Origin: Mixta tenebrionis
GTDB lineage: Bacteria; Pseudomonadota; Gammaproteobacteria; Enterobacterales; Enterobacteriaceae
DNA length: 64,000 nt
Assembly (NCBI RefSeq): GCF_006517625.1
Contig: NZ_VHQI01000005.1
Span: forward strand, 310,341-374,340
Reading direction: 5' to 3'
The notes beneath the pieces are model-generated. The model searched no databases. It worked only from the letters and a program-made list of their open reading frames with translations, and had not been told where the DNA came from. Of the stretch, positions 1 through 9,070 are shown piece by piece. Each line of letters starts with the position of its first letter. Position 1 is the stretch's first letter. The position numbers were made by a program, and so were the translations under genes.

Positions 1-2
1 GG

Positions 3-497
3 CTGCCGGTATATGACAAACGCTGGATCGCGGCGCCGATGGGCACCATCGCCGGCGCGCTGGGCGCGGCGTTTTCAACCAACGGGCCGCCGGTGGTGAT
101 GTACGGCATGTTGCGTAACCTGGCGCCCGCCGCGTTTCGCGGTACGCTCAACGCCTTCTTTACGGCTAATAACATCGCCATTATCGGCGGGCTGGCCACC
201 AGCGGAATCTTAACCATTTCCACGATTAAGCTGGTGCTGTTCTGTATTCCGACGATGGTGCTTGGCTCGATTGTCGGTCAGTACGTGCATAAGCGGATTT
301 CGGTAAAGGTTTTCCGCATTATCGTTTTTCTGCTGCTGATCGCTTCCGGCGCCATGCTGATTAAGGGCGCAATGGGCATTTCCGCGCTCAGCGCGCTGCT
401 GCCGGTATTTAGCCTGCTGGTGGTGCTGCAGCTGATGTTCGGTAAAAAAGTGGCGGCGATTCGCGCCGCGGATGAAGCGGCGAAGGCGCAGTCATAA
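3..497 (+). CDS. TauE/SafE-family sulfite/anion permease, 3' part
   Basis: This is the C-terminal part of an integral membrane permease of the TauE/SafE (DUF81) family, whose members export sulfite, sulfoacetate or related organic anions. The frame is open to the left window edge, so the gene begins outside and the internal ATG at 39 is not its start. The visible part has a glycine-rich helix followed by the family-typical 'NGPP' turn, then about four hydrophobic segments and a short basic and alanine-rich tail. It is followed by a strong terminator. The substrate cannot be deduced. Confidence 0.8.
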   Translation: MPVYDKRWIAAPMGTIAGALGAAFSTNGPPVVMYGMLRNLAPAAFRGTLNAFFTANNIAIIGGLATSGILTISTIKLVLFCIPTMVLGSIVGQYVHKRISVKVFRIIVFLLLIASGAMLIKGAMGISALSALLPVFSLLVVLQLMFGKKVAAIRAADEAAKAQS

Positions 498-547
498 GCG
501 CGAGCTGTCGCTCCGCCGCCGGCAGAGGCGGCATTTGAAACAGGAAA

Positions 548-570
548 AGCCGCCTTTGGCGGCTTTTTTA
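548..570 (+). terminator. Rho-independent terminator after the TauE/SafE gene
   Basis: A perfect 7-bp stem (AGCCGCC / GGCGGCT) with a three-base TTT loop runs directly into a T run. It lies 51 bases after the permease stop. Read on the other strand it also ends in four Ts, so it may serve the convergent GH3 gene too. Confidence 0.85.
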
Positions 571-621
571 TTGAGCGGCGCGCGACAGACCAACGGCGGC
601 CATGCGCGACGAAACTGCGGC

Positions 622-2595
622 CTAGCGGGCGAGGCCGTATCCCAGCGGGAAAAGCGGCTGCTTCAAATCGCCAGGCTCGTCAGATTTCTGCGACTTCACC
701 GATTCAGCCGTTGCCGGCAGCGCAAAAGGCAGGCGCGCCGTATAGGCGCTATCGGACAGCAGACGGGAGATCAGCACCTCATCGCTGACGCCGAAATTAG
801 CGATAATGGCGCTGGATTTATCGCGCACGTTAGCCAGAATCGCCGGACGATCCAGATAAATCGACAGCACTACCGGCACCGCCATGCTGACTTCTTTCAG
901 TACCTTATAATCCTGATTGTCCTCGTTAAAGGCCAGCGATCCCTCATGCTGGCGGCTGCCAAAGAAATAGCCGGGGTGCAGCTGTTCGTAAGGGGCGCTG
1001 ATGCGCATCAGCGCCACATCCGCCGATACGAGATTTTTCACCACGGTCAGCCCCGCCTCAACGGCGGCCTCCTTATCGATGCCGTACAACCATACCCTGA
1101 CGCCTTTTTTCAGCGGCAGAATATTTTTGTTTTGCAGCAAAACCAGCGATCGAAACTGCGCGCCGTCCGCCTCTTTTTTCGCTTCCGCGCTGCCGACAAG
1201 CTCATCGGCAAGCGCGGCATCAACGTAGGGCTGCTCAAACAGGCCCTGCTCAAATTTCTGTTGCAGAATGCGCTTGACCGAGGCATCAATTCTCTCTTCG
1301 CTAATCAGCCCTTTTTTAACGGCGCTGACCAGCAATGCGGTATCCGTAACGCCGCCAAGCTGATCGACGCCGGCATTCACCGCCTCAATAATGCGCTGTT
1401 CTTTCGTCAGCGCTTCCACGCCCCATGGCATACCGCCGGCTTGCGGCGCCTCGCCCGGCGCGCTGCCGCGCACGCATCTGTCATCACAGTCGTGGGTAAT
1501 CAGCCAGTCGCTGACGATGGTGCCGTCAAAGCGATATTCGTCGCGCAGCAGATCGCCCAGCAGAAAATGACTGAAGCCGGCGCCGACCGGCTCCGGTATT
1601 TTTCCGTCCCACTCCACGCCCTGCATAATGGTGCCGGCGGGCATTACCGCCGCCGCGCGCGATTCAAAAGCGCCCTTAAAGGGCATAATGTGCCTTTTCA
1701 GGCTCTCGGCACTGAGGCTAACCTGCTTGCCGTAGGCGTTGTGCCCGTCCCAGCCCTCCTGCGCGGCGCCGTAGCCAACCCAGTGCTTCACTACCGCCGC
1801 CACGCTCTGGCTGTTCAGGCCGTCCCCCCCGTGCTGGATACCTTCGATATAGCCTCTGACCATCTTGCGCACCAGCTCCGGATTTTCGCCAAAGGAGTGG
1901 CGAATTCCCGGCCAGCGCGGCTCACTGACGATATCCGCCTGCGGAGAGAGCACCTGCGTAATGCCGGTGGCGCGATATTCACGGCGCAGGCGATCGGCAT
2001 ACTCTTTAGCCAGCACTTCGCTGCCTATGGCGCCGATGCCGGGCGCTTCAGGCCAGCGAGAAAATTTCCCAGGCGCGCGGCCGGCTGCCGACAGCGGCTG
2101 CCAGCTATGGCGTGGAGCGATACTGATAGTCGCCGGGATCCCAAGGCGGGTGCCTTCAGCGATCTGCTGGATCATGTTGTTTTGCTCCGCCAGCATTGAG
2201 GGATCGTCACCGCTCAGCCTGGTGAGCAGACTGTTGACCTTTTCGTCCACCACCATTTTGCGCACGGCTTTCATGTCATATGCGCTGGCGTTCCCTGAGT
2301 CATCTTGCAGCTCCGGCAGGTCGCCGTACATCATAACGCCCGCTTTTTCTTTCAGCGTCATGCGCTTAATTAAATCTGCCGCCCTGGCTGCGGCCGGAAG
2401 ACGCCAGTCCTCATAGGGATTCAGCTCATCGTCCCGGTTCAGATCTTTAAATTTCAGGCCCGCATCGCTAATCAGCGCCTTCGAATAATAACCCAGTTCC
2501 ACCTGAGTCAGAGGCTGCGCCCCTGCGCTGAGCGTCACCGGCAGGCACAACAACACGGCCAGACTTAATTTATTAAGTTTGAAGTGGCTGAACAT
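622..2595 (-). CDS. Secreted glycoside hydrolase family 3 beta-glycosidase
   Basis: A 657-residue exported GH3 enzyme, expected to hydrolyse terminal beta-glucosides or related beta-glycosides in the periplasm. Residues 1-26 form a signal peptide (basic start, hydrophobic core, cleavage near AGA-QP). The N-terminal TIM-barrel shows the KHW motif at residues 270-272 and the nucleophile motif SDW with Asp363. The second alpha/beta domain begins near residue 480 ('SLVLLQNKNILPL'). The protein is about 100 residues shorter than E. coli BglX and lacks room for the C-terminal fibronectin-III-like domain. An insert with two Cys (HDCDDRC, about 368-374) follows the nucleophile and could form a disulfide. 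It is convergent with the upstream permease and appears to be single-gene. The exact sugar is not deducible. Confidence 0.88.
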   Translation of the reverse strand: MFSHFKLNKLSLAVLLCLPVTLSAGAQPLTQVELGYYSKALISDAGLKFKDLNRDDELNPYEDWRLPAAARAADLIKRMTLKEKAGVMMYGDLPELQDDSGNASAYDMKAVRKMVVDEKVNSLLTRLSGDDPSMLAEQNNMIQQIAEGTRLGIPATISIAPRHSWQPLSAAGRAPGKFSRWPEAPGIGAIGSEVLAKEYADRLRREYRATGITQVLSPQADIVSEPRWPGIRHSFGENPELVRKMVRGYIEGIQHGGDGLNSQSVAAVVKHWVGYGAAQEGWDGHNAYGKQVSLSAESLKRHIMPFKGAFESRAAAVMPAGTIMQGVEWDGKIPEPVGAGFSHFLLGDLLRDEYRFDGTIVSDWLITHDCDDRCVRGSAPGEAPQAGGMPWGVEALTKEQRIIEAVNAGVDQLGGVTDTALLVSAVKKGLISEERIDASVKRILQQKFEQGLFEQPYVDAALADELVGSAEAKKEADGAQFRSLVLLQNKNILPLKKGVRVWLYGIDKEAAVEAGLTVVKNLVSADVALMRISAPYEQLHPGYFFGSRQHEGSLAFNEDNQDYKVLKEVSMAVPVVLSIYLDRPAILANVRDKSSAIIANFGVSDEVLISRLLSDSAYTARLPFALPATAESVKSQKSDEPGDLKQPLFPLGYGLAR

Positions 2596-3330
2596 ATATT
2601 CCCTTATTAATAATTCAATAAATAATGTGATACCAGCGCTGGCTTATGGCCGATTTTGATAAATTAAATTTATTTTTCTTTACCCATCACATTGAAACAA
2701 ACATTAACCCGCCAAAATGTGAGGCTCGTCGTCATTTCCTTATTTTCATGGTCTATAGTATTATTATTATTTATCAATATCTTAATCAAACTATTATTTC
2801 TGCCAGCTATTTATCGGGCTGGCCGGCATTGCCGTCAGATAAATTAAAGGAAAATAATTATAAGCCATTTAAATTTATCTATATAAATCAATAAGTAAAA
2901 AATAAAACATTCAACGCAACGGCATATAAAATCATTTTCATTCCGCAATAAAGTTTTGCCGGCAGGATATAAACGCTGTTTTAACGCGCGGCTGAAAAAA
3001 TAAAGCAGAGCGATCGACAAGAATAACTAATATTGCGAATTGTTAAATAATCAACAAGAATTACATTCCAGAAAAATTCTTTTTCATGCGGTTATCTTAT
3101 CCATTTTCTGTGAGCGGCTCCTGGCGCACTCCCCCCGCTTCGTCAATCACAGCAGCACGGCGACGACGGCATAACGGCTGCCGCTTCCTTCGTAGATCTA
3201 CGCCGGCGGCGAAAAGCGCTGTCGGCAGCGCTCCTGGCGCAACTTTACGGCATATTCCTAAGGCGGCCGGCAATAAGCCGTGCCATTCTTTACTACACTT
3301 ATAAGGTTGCTAATAATTAAAGAGGGAAGT
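2596..3330. other. Intergenic region, AT-rich left half, no convincing gene
   Basis: Upstream region of two divergent genes. The first 500 bases are AT-rich and contain only short, low-complexity open frames without ribosome-binding sites. The last 250 bases return to the flanking GC content. A stationary-phase-like -10 element sits near its right end. I see no RNA gene or mobile element. Confidence 0.6.
3291..3300 (+). promoter_or_regulatory. Possible sigma-S-type -10 element
   Basis: TACTACACTT resembles the sigma-S -10 consensus CTATACT (CTACACT, one mismatch) and lies 31 bases before the start codon of the small repeat protein. No clear -35 is seen. Stress control of that gene is an inference. 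Confidence 0.3.
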
Positions 3331-3687
3331 ATGAACAAGACCATTATCGCCCTGTCCGCGCTGCTGCTGGCCGCGCCTGCTTTCGCCGCCACCACACACG
3401 CAACCGACGATACCGTCGCCACCGCGCATGAAGGGGCGAACGCCGCGAAAGAGAAGCTGCACCAGAGCCAGCATCAGGGTGAAGAGCTGAAGCTCAAAAG
3501 CGAACATGCCGCCGAAGGCAAACGCGATAATCTGAGCAGCCGCGCCAGCGAAGGCACGCAAAAAGCCTGGCATAAAACTAAAGAAGGTACCGAAAAAGGC
3601 TGGGATGCGACCAAAGAAGGCACTGAGAAAGGCTGGAACAAAACGAAAGAAGGCGCCAGCGAACTGAAGCATAAAGTCACCGACTAA
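3331..3687 (+). CDS. Small exported protein with 11-residue TKEGTEKGW repeats
   Basis: A 118-residue protein of unknown function. The start at 3331 is chosen because an AGAGGGAA ribosome-binding site precedes it and the first 20 residues form a clean signal peptide ending in AFA-A. The mature part is highly charged, rich in Lys, Glu, His and Ala and has no Cys. Residues about 74-106 hold three near-perfect 11-residue repeats of the form W-x-x-T-K-E-G-T-E-K-G. The 11-residue period and composition recall LEA/apolipoprotein-like amphipathic helices, so a periplasmic stress or envelope role is possible but unproven. It is a single gene with its own terminator. Confidence 0.75.
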   Translation: MNKTIIALSALLLAAPAFAATTHATDDTVATAHEGANAAKEKLHQSQHQGEELKLKSEHAAEGKRDNLSSRASEGTQKAWHKTKEGTEKGWDATKEGTEKGWNKTKEGASELKHKVTD

Positions 3688-3708
3688 CCGCGTCTGCTGC
3701 GGATATCA

Positions 3709-3736
3709 GGGCCGCCATCAGGGGCGGCCTTTTTAT
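3709..3736 (+). terminator. Rho-independent terminator of the repeat-protein gene
   Basis: Stem GGCCGCC / GGCGGCC with a six-base loop, followed by TTTTTA. It starts 22 bases after the stop codon. Confidence 0.85.
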
Positions 3737-3790
3737 TGCGCCGCAGCTGGCGGCAGAGACGGCTGAACAGCCGGGCGCAATGGCTGTTGT

Positions 3791-4747
3791 TTAGCGGGCT
3801 GTCGCATAGTGATAAAGCCGATCGCGCGCCAGATTCTTCATTTTGACCTCGCACATAATATCAAACGCCTCAAAGGAGAGCGCCCAGTCGTTCAGCGTAT
3901 CGTTGAAATAGTAGTCCGAATGCGCGCGCAGCTTTGATTTAGCCAGGCCGATATGCTGCTGATCGGGAAAACCGTGCGGCGGAATCAGCCCTTCCTGCGA
4001 AATCGAATAGTGTAAAACCGGCCTGACGCCCCGCCATGACGCAACGATTTGCGCAATACGTTCGTCGTTCGGGGTGATAAAAGCGTTTTCTTTTACCCAG
4101 TAGTGATGAATATCGAGCACCACCGGGCAGAGTTCCTGCGCCTGCAGCACATCATCCAGCGAGCAGGAGATTTCATCGTTCTCCACGGTCAGCATCATCT
4201 GCGCCTGTGGGCTGAGCCTGGCGAAAGCGGCTCTGAAACCCGCAAAGCCCAGCCTGCCGTTCATATGAACGTTGATTTTAAAATCCTGAAAGGTTTTACC
4301 ATAGCCCATCAGCGTTGCGCACAGCGCATGGTATTCCACATCTTCCAGCGCCCGATCCACTACGTCGGGGTTATCTGAGGCCAGCACGGAATATTGTCCC
4401 GGATGGAAAGAGAGACGAATATTGTGCTGTCTGGCGCTTTCACCGCAGGCGCTAAGCAACGCGCGCAGGTCGGGCAGGCATTGCCGATAAACCGCCGCCG
4501 CTTCGGGCACGGTATACAGCGGCAGTAGATCGCTGCCGATGCGCATCATGCGCAGCGCATCCGGCAACAGGGCCAGCCGGGCGAAAATAGCCTGCAGGTT
4601 GGTCAGATTAAAGGTGGCGCACTCATACACCAGCTTCACTCGTTCTTCATCAGATAACCCCAGAAAGCGCTTACGGGTCGGCGATTTAAAAGGATAAGGC
4701 TGCTGCGCGTCCGGGTTGAGAAATTTACAAGCGAAACCAAGCTTCAT
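3791..4747 (-). CDS. uvsE: UV damage endonuclease, UvsE/UvdE family
   Basis: A 318-residue protein of the UvdE family: metal-dependent TIM-barrel endonucleases that nick DNA 5' of UV photoproducts and start an alternative excision repair. Family motifs visible are SFHPGQY with the preceding RL, the 'VENDE' metal-binding strand, 'VLDIHHYW' with paired His, and 'LHYSISQEG'. The ATG at 4747 is chosen over the longer open frame because AGGAGCT lies just upstream and homologues begin MKLGFACK. It is followed upstream by the separate isomerase gene on the same strand (210-bp gap), so it probably has its own promoter. The family is common in Bacillus and Deinococcus and patchy in Enterobacterales, which suggests acquisition or differential loss. 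Confidence 0.9.
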   Translation of the reverse strand: MKLGFACKFLNPDAQQPYPFKSPTRKRFLGLSDEERVKLVYECATFNLTNLQAIFARLALLPDALRMMRIGSDLLPLYTVPEAAAVYRQCLPDLRALLSACGESARQHNIRLSFHPGQYSVLASDNPDVVDRALEDVEYHALCATLMGYGKTFQDFKINVHMNGRLGFAGFRAAFARLSPQAQMMLTVENDEISCSLDDVLQAQELCPVVLDIHHYWVKENAFITPNDERIAQIVASWRGVRPVLHYSISQEGLIPPHGFPDQQHIGLAKSKLRAHSDYYFNDTLNDWALSFEAFDIMCEVKMKNLARDRLYHYATAR

Positions 4748-4957
4748 GATAGCTCCTGTTAATACATGTCCGTTAAGTCTAATCACTATTACGAACGTTG
4801 CGTAAAAACAGGCGGGCGAAGGCGACGCGCCAGAAGCCGCGCCGCTGCCCGTCGGGCACTTTATTGCCCGTCGGGCGGCATATAAAGATAACGCCTGGGC
4901 AGCTGAAGATAACGGCGCAGGCGATAACAATTCAGGCGGCGCGCTTACCTCTCTGGT

Positions 4958-5899
4958 TTACTGGCTCAGGCAGGCATTGAGGGCGTCGACAGAAGTGCGC
5001 AGCCCGGCCTCCACGCTCATGGTTAAATCCTCCATCTCCAGCGCAACGTCGCCGTTATAGCCGCAGATGCGCAGCACCGAGAAAAACTCTTTCCACCAGC
5101 GCAGATCCTGACCGCATCCCACCGCGACATAGTTCCAGGCGCGCGTTTTGATCGCCGTCACCGGCTGATACTCCATCAGGCCATCAACATCCGCCCGGCC
5201 ACGCTCAATACGCGCATCCTTGCCGTGCACGTGGAAAATCGCCCCTTCCAGCCTGCGCACTGCCGCGATCGGATCGGCGCCCATCGCAATCAGATGCGAG
5301 GGATCGAGATTAATGCCAATCATTTCGTCAACCGCCTCGCGCAGGCGCAGCAGGGTTGACGGGTTATAAACCAGCTGGCAGGGAAAGGCTTCCAGCGCGA
5401 TCTGTTCAATGCCGTGCTGCTGCGCATGCCGCACAAATTTTTGCCACCACGGAATCGCCACCTCGCGCCACTGATAGTCGATCACGCCGGGCATATAGTC
5501 GGGCCAGGAGACGGTGGAGGTGATCCAGTTCGGCACCCGATCCTGCGGGCCGCCGCCCGGCAGGCCGCTCATCATCACGATCTTTTTCACCCCAAGCCTG
5601 GCCGCCAGTTCAACGGTGCGATAGCTGCTCCGGGTATGCGCTTCGCCCAGCGCGCCGGGCGCCAGCGGATTGCCGGAGCAGTTCAGCGCAACAATCGTCA
5701 TATCGCGGCTGGACAGCTCATAGCAAAAACGCGCCAGCTTCTCCGGCGAGGCCAGCAGCGCCTCACGATCGACATGCGGACATGGCGACCAGCCGCCAGC
5801 GGTTAACTCAACGCCGTTAATGCCATATTGTTTCACGCGGTCCAGCATCTGCGGCAGCGCAAGATCCGCCAAAACATCGGTACATAATGCCAGCTTCAT
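4958..5899 (-). CDS. Sugar phosphate isomerase/epimerase family TIM-barrel protein
   Basis: A 313-residue protein of the xylose-isomerase-like AP-endonuclease-2 fold, the family of IolE/IolH and related sugar epimerases. Metal-ligand regions can be seen: 'LEAFPCQ' (Glu), 'NLDPSHL' (Asp, His), 'HVHGKD' (His, His, Asp) and 'ALEMED' (Glu). It lies 95 bases downstream of the Gfo/Idh/MocA dehydrogenase on the same strand, and the pair faces an AraC regulator. This is a typical small operon for an inositol-like or ketosugar catabolic step. Exact substrate unknown. The gap between the two genes holds a short inverted repeat (5946-5963). Confidence 0.85.
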   Translation of the reverse strand: MKLALCTDVLADLALPQMLDRVKQYGINGVELTAGGWSPCPHVDREALLASPEKLARFCYELSSRDMTIVALNCSGNPLAPGALGEAHTRSSYRTVELAARLGVKKIVMMSGLPGGGPQDRVPNWITSTVSWPDYMPGVIDYQWREVAIPWWQKFVRHAQQHGIEQIALEAFPCQLVYNPSTLLRLREAVDEMIGINLDPSHLIAMGADPIAAVRRLEGAIFHVHGKDARIERGRADVDGLMEYQPVTAIKTRAWNYVAVGCGQDLRWWKEFFSVLRICGYNGDVALEMEDLTMSVEAGLRTSVDALNACLSQ

Positions 5900-5945
5900 A
5901 ACTCTTCCTTATCCGAACGGGAAAGGTTGTGGCTGATTGCGCCGC

Positions 5946-5963
5946 GAACCCTGATGCGGGTTC
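5946..5963 (-). repeat. Short hairpin between the two sugar-operon genes
   Basis: GAACCC and GGGTTC are separated by six bases. There is no T run, so it is not a classical terminator. It could stabilise the upstream dehydrogenase message or tune expression of the downstream gene. Confidence 0.4.
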
Positions 5964-5994
5964 CCTAACGCAAGCGGCCTCCCTGTGATGCGTC

Positions 5995-7008
5995 TTAGCC
6001 CTGATAAAGCGCAGGGCGCTGTGGAACGATCACGCGCTGTTTCTCTCCATCCTTTAACGACGCCAGCCCGGCATCGCAAACCAGCGCCACCACGTAACCA
6101 TCCCAACTGGACGGGCCGGATAGCGCTTTTCCTTCACGCACGCGGTTAACGAAGTGCTGCACCTCACTGTCGTAGGCCGCGGCAAAGCGTTCCATACAGG
6201 AGTGTGCGATATTCTGACCGTAGCCATAAGGCGCGCGGGCGTAAGTCAGCGCCTGCCCGGTAAGCCCGGCGATAGCGTGTTCTCCCACCGCCTCACAGCG
6301 AATGTCATAGCCGTAACCGCAGTTCACAAACAGTTCATCATCAATACGCACGCCCGATTCCGTTTCAAAAATCACTATCAGCGGATCCTGTAAATGCGGG
6401 CAGGCGCGGCTGGTTTTTTTGCCCGGTCTGTCCACGCGTACCGCGACGATATCTTCATTCAGCAGATAGCGGATAATATCTATCTCATGGGTAGCGGAGT
6501 CGTTAATCGCCATCTCCAGCGTGTAGCTTTCCGGCACCGCCGGATTGCGGTGGGCGCAGTGCATCAGCAGAATGTCGCCCAGTTCGCCCGCTTCTATCGT
6601 CTGCTTTAATTTTTGATAGCCCGCATCAAAACGGCGCATAAAGCCAAGCTGCAACAGCCTTTTTCCCGTTTTTACCTCGGCGTCGATAATCTGCCTGGCT
6701 TCATCCGCGCCGGGCGTCAGCGGCTTTTCACAAAACACGGGTTTACCCGCCTTAAATGCCGCAAGGATTTGTTCTTTATGCGCCGGGCCGATGGAGCAAA
6801 TCACCACCGCATCTACCAGTGCTGAATTAATCAGCGCATCGGCATCATAAAATGGCGTGGCAGCAAAGGTTTTCGCCATTTCATCTACCGTTTCACGCTG
6901 AATATCGCAAACCGCGGTGACTTTTGCGCCGCTGATAACTTCGCTGAAACGCCGCAGATGATCGCGCCCCATCATACCCAGCCCAATGACGCCAATATTT
7001 ACCGTCAT
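5995..7008 (-). CDS. Gfo/Idh/MocA-family NAD(P)-dependent oxidoreductase, inositol 2-dehydrogenase-like
   Basis: A 337-residue dehydrogenase, the usual length of IolG-type inositol 2-dehydrogenases. The N-terminal Rossmann motif GLGMMG is at residues 9-14. The family signature CEKP has its Lys at 95, and the catalytic pair Asp170/His174 occurs in 'NDSATHEIDIIRYLL' as in inositol dehydrogenases. The start at 7008 is chosen because AAGGAGCGG lies directly upstream. It is first gene of a two-gene operon with the isomerase/epimerase. The AraC-type gene at 7677 is divergent and may control it. Likely substrate is myo-, scyllo- or another inositol or a related cyclic polyol or sugar. I do not assign iolG because no other iol genes are adjacent. 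Confidence 0.88.
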   Translation of the reverse strand: MTVNIGVIGLGMMGRDHLRRFSEVISGAKVTAVCDIQRETVDEMAKTFAATPFYDADALINSALVDAVVICSIGPAHKEQILAAFKAGKPVFCEKPLTPGADEARQIIDAEVKTGKRLLQLGFMRRFDAGYQKLKQTIEAGELGDILLMHCAHRNPAVPESYTLEMAINDSATHEIDIIRYLLNEDIVAVRVDRPGKKTSRACPHLQDPLIVIFETESGVRIDDELFVNCGYGYDIRCEAVGEHAIAGLTGQALTYARAPYGYGQNIAHSCMERFAAAYDSEVQHFVNRVREGKALSGPSSWDGYVVALVCDAGLASLKDGEKQRVIVPQRPALYQG

Positions 7009-7676
7009 TCTCCGCTCCTTTATTTGTCGCAAAGAGGATACTCAGATCTGTTAATCTGATTTATCGATAAACAAAAAGGTGATTTCCGCCCGGATATAAC
7101 CGACGGAAACTTATCGCGATCGCTTGCGGCAAACATATATCAAAGTAAATACAAAACACTATGCGTCCGACGCGATAACATTTTACGCTGTGCTGCCGAT
7201 CAAAATTTCAGAATAAACAACGGAAAGAAACGCGTATGGCATCACAGCTATAATCTGGTCTGATTGACATAGCAAGAATCAAGAGAGGCGAAAATTAATC
7301 TTCAGCCGTTATTTTTCATCTGCCACTTAATCAGAAAAAGAATAATAGCTCGCCGGCGCGTTATTGCTGGCTTTCTCCTGATCATCCCGGAATAAATAAT
7401 TATTTTCGGCCTCAGCTAATAGCGCCAGTTTGATGAGAAAGCGATAAACAGCAGTCTTAACCCTAGTTTTCAGGTGGCTACCCGTTGCCTGATAGCTATT
7501 CGCATCGCTATATTCGGTTAGGCGGGACGCTTATTGCGCTATAAAAGCCAATTAAGCGAGCAATAATTTTTTCATCCAGTTATAAAACAAACGCTTAGCT
7601 GCTGATAAAAAGCAACTTTGATGATTACGCTGCCTTATCGCGGTGCGATAATAGTGCGAAAGGCGAAGGAGAATTT
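7009..7676. other. Divergent regulatory region between sugar operon and AraC regulator
   Basis: 668 bases, AT-rich, with no open frame worth calling. It must hold the promoters of both the dehydrogenase operon and the araC-type gene. I could not pick a convincing operator by eye. Confidence 0.6.
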
Positions 7677-8573
7677 ATGCTGACCAGGTGTTTGAATGAG
7701 CCGGTTTCACGGCGCGGCTTCGAGCATGGCACGCGCCCGCAGCTGATGTTTATTTGCCAGGCCGAAGGCAAAGCGGCGGCGCTCCCCCGTATTATGCATA
7801 AACATGAAGGCCGGTTTGAGCTGATGTTCATTCAGGAAGGCGGCGGTATCTATAACATTGATGGGCGCAGCTACCACGTGGAACGCGGCGATCTGCTGCT
7901 GTTTAACGCAGGCGTGCTGCATGATGAGCAGCCCTACGTCTCGGATAATCTGCGCATTTTCAGCTGCGGCGTAGAGCAGTTAAAATTTGTCGGGCTGCCG
8001 CCAGATACCTTTACCGCACCATCGCAGCGTGCGGTGATGCCGAGCGGCGTTTTTTATCAGGAGATCGCCACCTTATTTCAACAAATGTGGCGGCACGCCA
8101 GCGGGCAAACCCGCTATGGCGCTGAAATTGCTGATACGTTGCTTAGCGCCCTGCTGCTGCTCTGTCGCGATATCTGGCCTGACGCGCAACAGGAGCAGAA
8201 TAACAGCGAATCAGGGCTGGGGCAGCGCATCAAAGATTATATCGACCGGCGCTATAAAGATGAGATTGCGCTGAAGTCGTTAACCGCCGCGCTTAATATG
8301 AATCACTACTATCTGGCGCACGTATTTAAGGCGTTTTCCGGCTATTCGCCGAAACAGTATCAAACCCGCCGCCGTATTGGCGAAGCGCAGTCGCTGCTGC
8401 TCAGTTCCGATTTAGGGGTCACGGAGGTGGCGAACGCCGTTGGCTACGATAACGTTAATAATTTCCATCGTATCTTTCATAACCTGGTCGGCGTTCCGCC
8501 TGCCCGCTATAAAAAATTCTGGCTCAGCGGCAAAACAAATATTGATGGCCTGTCACGCTCAGCAATCCGCTGA
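7677..8573 (+). CDS. AraC-family transcriptional regulator with cupin sensor domain
   Basis: A 298-residue regulator. The N-terminal half (about 30-120) is a cupin-type ligand-binding domain with 'HKHEGRFELMFI', a glycine-rich turn and 'GDLLLFNAGVLHDEQP'. The C-terminal about 100 residues contain the two AraC helix-turn-helix units, ending with the family signature 'VGYDNVNNFHRIFHNLVGVPPARYKK'. GGAG precedes the ATG. Position divergent to the isomerase/dehydrogenase pair suggests it senses that sugar and activates the pair. Its 3' end overlaps the convergent acetyltransferase gene by 15 bases. Confidence 0.9.
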   Translation: MLTRCLNEPVSRRGFEHGTRPQLMFICQAEGKAAALPRIMHKHEGRFELMFIQEGGGIYNIDGRSYHVERGDLLLFNAGVLHDEQPYVSDNLRIFSCGVEQLKFVGLPPDTFTAPSQRAVMPSGVFYQEIATLFQQMWRHASGQTRYGAEIADTLLSALLLLCRDIWPDAQQEQNNSESGLGQRIKDYIDRRYKDEIALKSLTAALNMNHYYLAHVFKAFSGYSPKQYQTRRRIGEAQSLLLSSDLGVTEVANAVGYDNVNNFHRIFHNLVGVPPARYKKFWLSGKTNIDGLSRSAIR

Positions 8574-9002
8574 CTGGCAGCGCAGATGCAGCAGCGGGAA
8601 AGGATTGCCTTCGCCGTCCAGTTCGGATCGCCCGCAAAGGGTAAAGCCCCGGCTCAGGTAAAACGCCACCGCCCGGTGATTCTGCTCGTTAACGTCTACG
8701 CTGTTTGCCGCCAGCGTCTGTCGGGCAAAGGCGATCAGCGCCGTTCCCACGCCCTGCCCGCAGTAATCGGGATCGATAAACAGCATCTCAATTTTTCCCT
8801 CTGCCACGCCAATAAACCCTTGCGGTTCTCCGGCCGGGTTAAGCCAGACGTAGGGCGCAATGGCGGGCAGATAGCTGTCGCGCACCAGCGGCTTCAACGC
8901 CTGCAGGTTTTCTTCCGGTAAAAAATCATGCGTGGCCCGCACCGCCCGCTCCCAGATGGCGGTCAGTAACGGATACTCCTTTTCGTCGGCAATACGAATC
9001 AT
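8559..9002 (-). CDS. GNAT-family N-acetyltransferase, YjaB-like
   Basis: A 147-residue GNAT protein. The acetyl-CoA loop is 'PDYCGQGVGTALI' (a Q/RxxGxG/A variant), followed by 'VNEQNHRAVAFYLSRGF', the classic motif B. The 'ATHDFL' start region and 'GRSELDGEGNPFPLLHL' end match E. coli YjaB by memory. The acceptor is unknown. AAGGAAAT precedes the ATG. It is convergent with the AraC gene and divergent from the sugE unit. Confidence 0.85.
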   Translation of the reverse strand: MIRIADEKEYPLLTAIWERAVRATHDFLPEENLQALKPLVRDSYLPAIAPYVWLNPAGEPQGFIGVAEGKIEMLFIDPDYCGQGVGTALIAFARQTLAANSVDVNEQNHRAVAFYLSRGFTLCGRSELDGEGNPFPLLHLRCQSADC

Positions 9003-9070
9003 ATTAATTTCCTTAGCGATCGCTTTTACGCTGCCTGTGCGTAAGATTATACTGCTTGTCTATATATGAA

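Noticed and set aside
472-2199. A 575-codon open frame on the plus strand
   Set aside because: It lies antisense to the well-supported GH3 gene, has no recognisable domain and a composition typical of reading GC-rich DNA in the opposite frame.
2646-2894. Small AT-rich ORF upstream of the GH3 gene
   Set aside because: No ribosome-binding site, low complexity, no family likeness.
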